From the NCBI RefSeq assembly GCF_042433515.1, contig NZ_JBHLVH010000002.1, forward strand, positions 62,001-126,000: a stretch of 64,000 bases of DNA, written 5' to 3'. The translations under genes were made by a program, and so were the position numbers. This document shows, in pieces, positions 59,671 through 64,000 of the stretch. A model generated the notes under the pieces. That model ran no database searches. It was not told the DNA's origin and saw nothing but the letters and a program-made list of their open reading frames with translations. Position 1 is the first letter of the stretch. Each line of letters starts with the position of its first letter. This DNA is from Kytococcus schroeteri. GTDB lineage: Bacteria > Actinomycetota > Actinomycetes > Actinomycetales > Dermatophilaceae.

Positions 59671-60932
59671 AGGCGCTGGCTGGTCTCGGTGTCGGTGGTG
59701 ACGCCGCGGGTGTCGAGCATGCGGGTGGCCGCCTCGGCCAGGGCCTGCACGTCGTACTCCTTGTGATTCTGCACCAGGATGGTCAGGTCGGCGTCCTTGA
59801 CGCCCTGCAGGGCGTCGGTGACCTTGGTGGCCTGGTCGCCCAGGGCGCGCCACTGCTCGACCTTGGGGTCGTGGAACTGGACGTTCGCGCCCTTGGCCGC
59901 GAGGGCCTTGGCCAGCGGCACGGCCGGCGACTCGCGCTGGTCGGCGATGTTCGGCTTGTAGGTGACGCCCAGCAGCAGCACGGTGGCGCCCTTGAGGGCC
60001 TTGCCGTCCTCGTTCAGGGCGTCCTGCGCGCGGGAGACCACGTAGGTGGGCATCTGGGAGTTGATCTCCTGGGCGAGCTCCACGAAGCGGAAGGGGTAGC
60101 CCAGGCGGGAGCGCACGTTGTGGGACAGGTAGTTCGGGTCGATCGGGATGCAGTGGCCGCCGACGCCCGGGCCGGGGTAGAAGGCCTGGAAGCCGAAGGG
60201 CTTGGACTTGGCGGCGTCGATGACGTCCCACAGGTCGATGCCCAGGTCGTGGCAGAAGCGGGCCATCTCGTTGACCAGGGCGATGTTGATGTGCCGGTAG
60301 GTGTTCTCCAGCAGCTTGGCGGTCTCGGCCTCGCGGGTGCCCTTGGCACGGACCACGGTGTCGACGAACTGCTCGTAGAACGCCGCGGCGGCGTCGCCGC
60401 CCTCGGGGGTGAAGCCACCGACGACCTTGGGGGTGTTCTTGGCGCCGAACTTCTCGTTGCCCGGGTCGATGCGCTCGGGGGAGAAGGCCAGGTGGAAGTC
60501 CTTGCCGGCGGTCAGGCCGGAGAGCTCCTCGAGGATCGGGCGGACGACCTCGTCGGTGGTGCCCGGGTAGGTGGTGGACTCCAGGATGACCGTGGTGCCG
60601 GGCTTGAGGTTGCGGCCGATGGCGGCGGTGGCGCCCTCGACGGCGCGCAGGTCGGGGCCGCCCTCGTCGGACAGGGGGGTGGGCACGCAGATCACGATGG
60701 TCTTGGCGCCGGCCATGCGGGTCTCGTCGGTGCTGGCCTCGTAGCCGGCGGCGAGCATCTCGGCGATGTCGGCGTCGGAGAGGTCGTCGACGTGGGAGAC
60801 CCCGGAGTTCAGGGCGTCCACCAGCGACTGGGTGATGTCGTAGCCGACCACCTTCAGCCCGGCCCGGGTCGCTTCCTGCGCCAGGGGGAGGCCGACATAG
60901 CCCTGCCCGACGATCACAACATCAGCAGTCAC
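59667..60932 (-). CDS. Nucleotide-sugar dehydrogenase (UDP-HexNAc type)
   Basis: This 421-residue NAD-dependent enzyme is distinct from Ugd at 55397. The NAD motif is VVIVGQGYVGLPLAQEATRA, the middle has LAFSPERIDPGN, KVVGGFTPEG and KLLENTYRHINIALVNEMA, the catalytic cysteine is C261 in GPGVGGHCIPIDP. This layout fits UDP-ManNAc or UDP-GlcNAc dehydrogenases (WecC/TuaD-like C-6 oxidation). It probably makes an amino-uronic acid, such as ManNAcA, for the polymer. The GTG start lies at 60932, 128 bases downstream of the next gene on the same strand. Confidence 0.9.
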   Translation of the reverse strand: MTADVVIVGQGYVGLPLAQEATRAGLKVVGYDITQSLVDALNSGVSHVDDLSDADIAEMLAAGYEASTDETRMAGAKTIVICVPTPLSDEGGPDLRAVEGATAAIGRNLKPGTTVILESTTYPGTTDEVVRPILEELSGLTAGKDFHLAFSPERIDPGNEKFGAKNTPKVVGGFTPEGGDAAAAFYEQFVDTVVRAKGTREAETAKLLENTYRHINIALVNEMARFCHDLGIDLWDVIDAAKSKPFGFQAFYPGPGVGGHCIPIDPNYLSHNVRSRLGYPFRFVELAQEINSQMPTYVVSRAQDALNEDGKALKGATVLLLGVTYKPNIADQRESPAVPLAKALAAKGANVQFHDPKVEQWRALGDQATKVTDALQGVKDADLTILVQNHKEYDVQALAEAATRMLDTRGVTTDTETSQRL

Positions 60933-61060
60933 GAGAACTCCTTCTCAGTTCTGCCTGCGCAGATGGCAGGCCACACTCGTCGCGGTCATGCTACCCGCGC
61001 CGGGTGGCGCAGGAAGGGTTTCTGGGGTGTCGACCATGTGATCATGCCGACGCGCCGGGC

Positions 61061-61684
61061 TCAACGGCCGGGGGTGCGCGGGCGCAGGAAGCCGCGGGAA
61101 CGCGCGGCGCGCGCCTCCCGGGCGACCCGCTGGCGGGCGGCCACCGTGCGCAGCGCCAGGAGGTGCTCGGGCGCCAGCCCGGCCGCGTCGGCGCGCAGCA
61201 CGGAGGTGGCACCGAAGCCGGTGAGCAGGTCGGCCACCCGCTGCGCCAGGACCTCGGGGCCGGTGGCGTGGGCGGGCACGAGGTCGAACGGGCAGCCGGT
61301 GGCGCGTGCCGCGGCCGCGGCGGCCTCACTGGCCAGGAACACGGGGCGGAACCACGGCTCGGCCAGCTGCTGGCGGGCCACGGCGGCCAGGGCCTGCTCC
61401 TCCTCGGCCCCCAGGTGGTGGGTCTCCACGCCGACCACCGGCCAGCGCTCCGGGCCGGGGTCCTCGGGGAAGGCCGCCCGGCGCGCCTCCACGGCGGCCG
61501 GCGGCGTGGCCAGCGGCAGGATCCGCTCGTCCCCCTCCAGGGCGGCCAGCCGGCTCAGTGCGTCCACGAGCACCGGCTGGGAGCGCACCACCTCGGTGAC
61601 CGAGTGGACGCCGCGCTGCAGCACGGGCTGGGAGCGCACCAGGCGCGCGCCCTGCTTGGCGAGGTCGGTGAGTCGGTCAGCCAC
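61061..61684 (-). CDS. Unknown protein of the polysaccharide locus
   Basis: This 207-residue protein is not recognised. It is rich in Ala, Arg and Val with no membrane helix or signal peptide. Two related segments, GARLVRSQPVLQRGVHSVTE and VVRSQPVLVDALSRLAAL, share VRSQPVL and form a short internal repeat at the N-terminus. A middle VVGVETHHLGAEEE and a basic end RSRGFLRPRTPGR follow. It overlaps the next gene upstream by eight bases, so it is probably co-translated with that glycosyltransferase. Confidence 0.7.
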   Translation of the reverse strand: MADRLTDLAKQGARLVRSQPVLQRGVHSVTEVVRSQPVLVDALSRLAALEGDERILPLATPPAAVEARRAAFPEDPGPERWPVVGVETHHLGAEEEQALAAVARQQLAEPWFRPVFLASEAAAAAARATGCPFDLVPAHATGPEVLAQRVADLLTGFGATSVLRADAAGLAPEHLLALRTVAARQRVAREARAARSRGFLRPRTPGR

Positions 61685-62789
61685 GGCGCACCTCCTGCAC
61701 CACGTCGGCGATGGTGGCCGCGGCGTCGGCGGCGCCGTTGCCCGGGTCCGACGCGGCGGCGGTGCGCGCCATCGCGGGGCCCTCGGCGAGCAGGCGGTCC
61801 ACGGCGACGGCCGCTGCGGCCGGCGTCACCTCCGGCAGGTCCACCGCCCAACCGGACGCGCCGGCGTGCCCGGTGCGGGCGGCCTGGTCGTCGAGGTTGG
61901 TGTCGGTGTTGGGCACGAAGGCGCTCGGCAGGCCCAGGCGCAGCGACTCGTGGAAGCTGTTGTACCCGCCGGCCACGAAGGCCAGGTCGAAGGCGCCGAA
62001 GCAGCGGGAGATGGGGAAGTCGCGCACCACGTGCACGTCCGTGGCGTCCACGGCGCGCTCGGCGATGGCCGGCTGCGTGACGCACACGCCGATGCCGCGC
62101 TCCCGCAGCGCCGCCGAGACCGCGCCCACCGCGTCGGAGGTGTCGTTGATGTTGCCGGCGCCCAGGGACACCAGCGCCAGACGGCCCTGCACGGGCAGGC
62201 CCAGGTGGCGGCGGGCCTCGTCGGGGTCGAGCAGGTCGTCGCGGTCCACCAGGGTCACCGGGCCCACGCGGTGCACGCGGGGGTCCTGCACGCCGGCGGT
62301 GGCGCCCGCATCGGCGGCGGCGGAGAGGTCACCGGGCTCGATGACGCGCGCGAACCAGTCGGTCTTCTCCAGCTGGTCGGTGTTGCGGCCCGGCTTCCAC
62401 ATGCCGCGGCGCGACCAGATCCACCGGGTGTCGCCGAAGGCCTCCACGGCGGCGTCGATGCCGCGGTAGGGGTGGGTGCCGTCGAAGACGACGACGTCCG
62501 GGCGGACGCGTTCCATCACGTCGTGCAGGCGCTGGGCGAAGAAGCGGCGCCACTCCACCGAGCGCATGCCCGTGGCGCCGGTGCTGGGCAGGTACTCGGT
62601 GTCGTAGCCGAGCGTGCGCACCATCGGGGCCGCGGTGGACAACGAGAGGAACGAGACCTCCACGCCGGGCAGGGCCGCCGGCAGGTGCCGGGCGTAGGCC
62701 AGCAGGCGGGTGAGGTGGCCCATGCCGGCGCCGTTGCTGCTCATCATGAGCACGCGCGGGCGGTCGGCGGGCAGGCTGGCGGGGCTCAC
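61677..62789 (-). CDS. Glycosyltransferase, GT28/MurG-like
   Basis: This 370-residue GT-B enzyme has the N-terminal nucleotide-sugar glycosyltransferase motif SSNGAGMGHLTRLLAYARHL (G-x-GH-x-x-R), SFLSLSTAAPMVR and VFDGTHPYRGIDA. The C-domain has LGAGNINDTSDAVGAV, DLAFVAGGYNSFHESLRLGL (donor-binding pocket), PSAFVPNTDTNLDDQAAR and the late GASGWAVDLPEV. It likely adds a sugar to a lipid-linked polymer; donor and acceptor cannot be told. The stop overlaps the 207-residue gene by eight bases and its GTG start overlaps the next upstream stop (GTGA). Confidence 0.85.
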   Translation of the reverse strand: MSPASLPADRPRVLMMSSNGAGMGHLTRLLAYARHLPAALPGVEVSFLSLSTAAPMVRTLGYDTEYLPSTGATGMRSVEWRRFFAQRLHDVMERVRPDVVVFDGTHPYRGIDAAVEAFGDTRWIWSRRGMWKPGRNTDQLEKTDWFARVIEPGDLSAAADAGATAGVQDPRVHRVGPVTLVDRDDLLDPDEARRHLGLPVQGRLALVSLGAGNINDTSDAVGAVSAALRERGIGVCVTQPAIAERAVDATDVHVVRDFPISRCFGAFDLAFVAGGYNSFHESLRLGLPSAFVPNTDTNLDDQAARTGHAGASGWAVDLPEVTPAAAAVAVDRLLAEGPAMARTAAASDPGNGAADAAATIADVVQEVRRG

Positions 62790-64000
62790 GCGGCCTCCTG
62801 GGGCGGGGCCAGCACGGAGACGCGCTGGGGCGAGGGGGCCAGGGCGCGCCAGACCAGGCCCGAGGCGAGCGGCCCGGTGGGCAGCTGCAGGGCCACGGTG
62901 CGGCCGTCCACCTCGGTGGTGGTGCCGCGGGGCACCAGGGCGGCCACCTCGCCGTCGCGCAGGAGCACCACGGCGCGGGTGCCGGGCACGCGCTGGGCGG
63001 CCTCGAGGGCGGCCTGCTCGCCGGCACCGGACGCGGTGGCCGCCGCGTGGGCACCCAGGGCAGCCTGCACGGCCTCGGGGGAGCCCACGGCCGCCAGCGC
63101 GTCGGCGCGTTCGCCGTCGGCCGGGCGGCGCAGCGGCATGGTGCGGGCCACGAGGCGGGGGTCAGGGTGGGCCGGGCCGTCCACGGCCACCTCCAGGGGC
63201 AGGCGCGGGTCGCCGGTGGGGGCCACCGTGACCACGACCGGCACCGCGGGGACGTCGGGGGCCGGGTCGCCCGTGGTCGGGGCGTCGGGCGCGGGGCGGT
63301 CGGCGGCCTCGGCACCGGCGGCGACATCGGGCCCCTCCGGCGTGGGCGGGCCGACGAGCCCCTCCACGTGCTGGGTGAACGACGCCCGCGAGTAGCGCTC
63401 GGCCACCACGCGCAGCTGGTGCTCCACCCGTTCCCGGTAGGCGACCGGGTCGGCCAGCAGGCGCTGCACCACCGCCGGCACCTCGTCGGGCTCGGCGTAG
63501 AGCAGCAGGTCGCCGAAGGTCTCGCGGTGCTTGGGGATGGTCACCACCGGCACGCCGCTGGCCGCGGCCTCGAGCAGGGTGCGGCCGAAGGCCTCGTGGG
63601 CGTCCGGGTTGTCCACGTAGACGAACACGTCCGTGCCGGCCAGGAACTCCTCCACCGGCATCGCGCCGTGGGGCAGCAGCTCCCAGGCGGGCTGCGGGGC
63701 GGGGCGGCCGGCGGCCGTGGCCTCGGCGCGCAGGCGCTTGACCGTGCGCGGGGCGCCCATCATCCGTACGTGCACGCCCGGGCCGAGGTCATAGGCCGCG
63801 GCGAGCGTCTCCCAGGTGGTGGGGAACTTGATGCGGTCGTCGCGCGAGTAGCGGCCCACCACGGGCACCGTCGGCAGCGGCGCGTCGGGGTCGCGGGTGG
63901 GCCAGGTGGCGGTGTCCACCAGGCCCGGGTCGTCCCAGTCGGTGAGCGCGGTCGTGTGCTCGCGCAGGATGGTGCGGATGCTGGGGCCCTGCGGCGCCCA
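62786..64000 (-). CDS. Glycosyltransferase (GT4-like) with C-terminal extension; 5' end outside window
   Basis: The reading frame is open to the right edge, so the N-terminus is missing; 404 residues are visible. The visible part starts WAPQGPSIRTILREH and includes GRYSRDDRIKFPTT, a typical GT4 donor-domain start, FLAGTDVFVYVDNPDAHEAF, GRTLLEAAASGVPVVTIPKH and HRETFGDLLLYAEPDEV. About 190 residues follow the GT fold. They hold a variable Pro/Ala-rich linker (TGDPAPDVPAVPVV) and an unrecognised domain with VTVAPTGDPRLPLEVAVDG and RAVVLLRDGEVAALVPRG. It precedes the GT28-like gene and shares a four-base overlap. Confidence 0.82.
   Translation of the reverse strand, partial: WAPQGPSIRTILREHTTALTDWDDPGLVDTATWPTRDPDAPLPTVPVVGRYSRDDRIKFPTTWETLAAAYDLGPGVHVRMMGAPRTVKRLRAEATAAGRPAPQPAWELLPHGAMPVEEFLAGTDVFVYVDNPDAHEAFGRTLLEAAASGVPVVTIPKHRETFGDLLLYAEPDEVPAVVQRLLADPVAYRERVEHQLRVVAERYSRASFTQHVEGLVGPPTPEGPDVAAGAEAADRPAPDAPTTGDPAPDVPAVPVVVTVAPTGDPRLPLEVAVDGPAHPDPRLVARTMPLRRPADGERADALAAVGSPEAVQAALGAHAAATASGAGEQAALEAAQRVPGTRAVVLLRDGEVAALVPRGTTTEVDGRTVALQLPTGPLASGLVWRALAPSPQRVSVLAPPQEAA

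Noticed and set aside
60933..61060. Hidden small gene in the gap before the sugar dehydrogenase
   Set aside because: No start with a ribosome site and plausible codon use is seen in 128 bases; it is more likely a leader.

Overview
The window is very GC-rich, begins genes often with GTG and packs them with 4-base GTGA/ATGA overlaps. Its gene order is that of an actinobacterial replication-origin region. Lineage-marking genes include crgA, DUF3566, the small DLW-39 and bL37 genes, fhaA/fhaB/pstP/rodA/pbpA/pknA/pknB and a two-domain lysX. Together they point to Actinomycetes, most likely Micrococcales. A closer placement (Dermacoccaceae/Kytococcus-like) is only a guess from gene content.

Left part (1-11.7 kb): accessory metabolism. 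It holds a truncated acetyl-CoA hydrolase/transferase, an SRPBCC-like protein, a DUF222-HNH nuclease with a repeat-bearing insertion, and a glutaminase-STAS-cNMP-binding fusion. These are followed by a minus-strand operon (lysX, a DUF998-like membrane protein, an alpha/beta hydrolase) and a pirin with a clear promoter and operator-like dyad. A tRNA-Leu(CAG) converges on pirin through a shared terminator.

12-28 kb: the Ser/Thr phosphorylation and cell-elongation operon fhaA-fhaB-pstP-rodA-pbpA-pknA-pknB runs rightward, largely with 1-4 base overlaps. Both kinases carry long Thr/Pro-rich repeat tails, and PknB has only one PASTA unit. Next come a DUF881 protein, crgA, a rhomboid protease, cyclophilin, an unknown membrane-anchored protein, DLW-39, a PqqD-like protein, and tRNA-Ala/tRNA-Ile.

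28-45.5 kb: the origin core. Leftward genes are dnaA, dnaN, gnd, recF, DUF721, gyrB, gyrA and DUF3566. Rightward genes are rpmH, rnpA, yidD, yidC, jag, rsmG, parA, bL37 and parB. DnaA-box-rich DNA lies on both sides of dnaA. dnaA itself contains a perfect 36-bp palindrome built from DnaA-box-like halves. Three parS-like sites flank parB, one inside a perfect 42-bp palindrome.

45.5-64 kb: leftward trxA and trxB, a MurJ-associated pseudokinase, murJ, a DUF6049 protein and a NUDIX hydrolase, then rightward cca. A biotin-carrier protein is followed by an envelope-polysaccharide locus: ugd, a GT4 glycosyltransferase, an ABC exporter ATPase and permease, a UDP-HexNAc dehydrogenase, an unknown protein, and two glycosyltransferases, the last cut by the window edge. 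Two nucleotide-sugar dehydrogenases plus an ABC exporter suggest a uronic-acid (teichuronic-acid-like) surface polymer. The kinase/FHA operon on the left and the MurJ pseudokinase on the right are probably functionally linked, as in mycobacterial cell-wall control.
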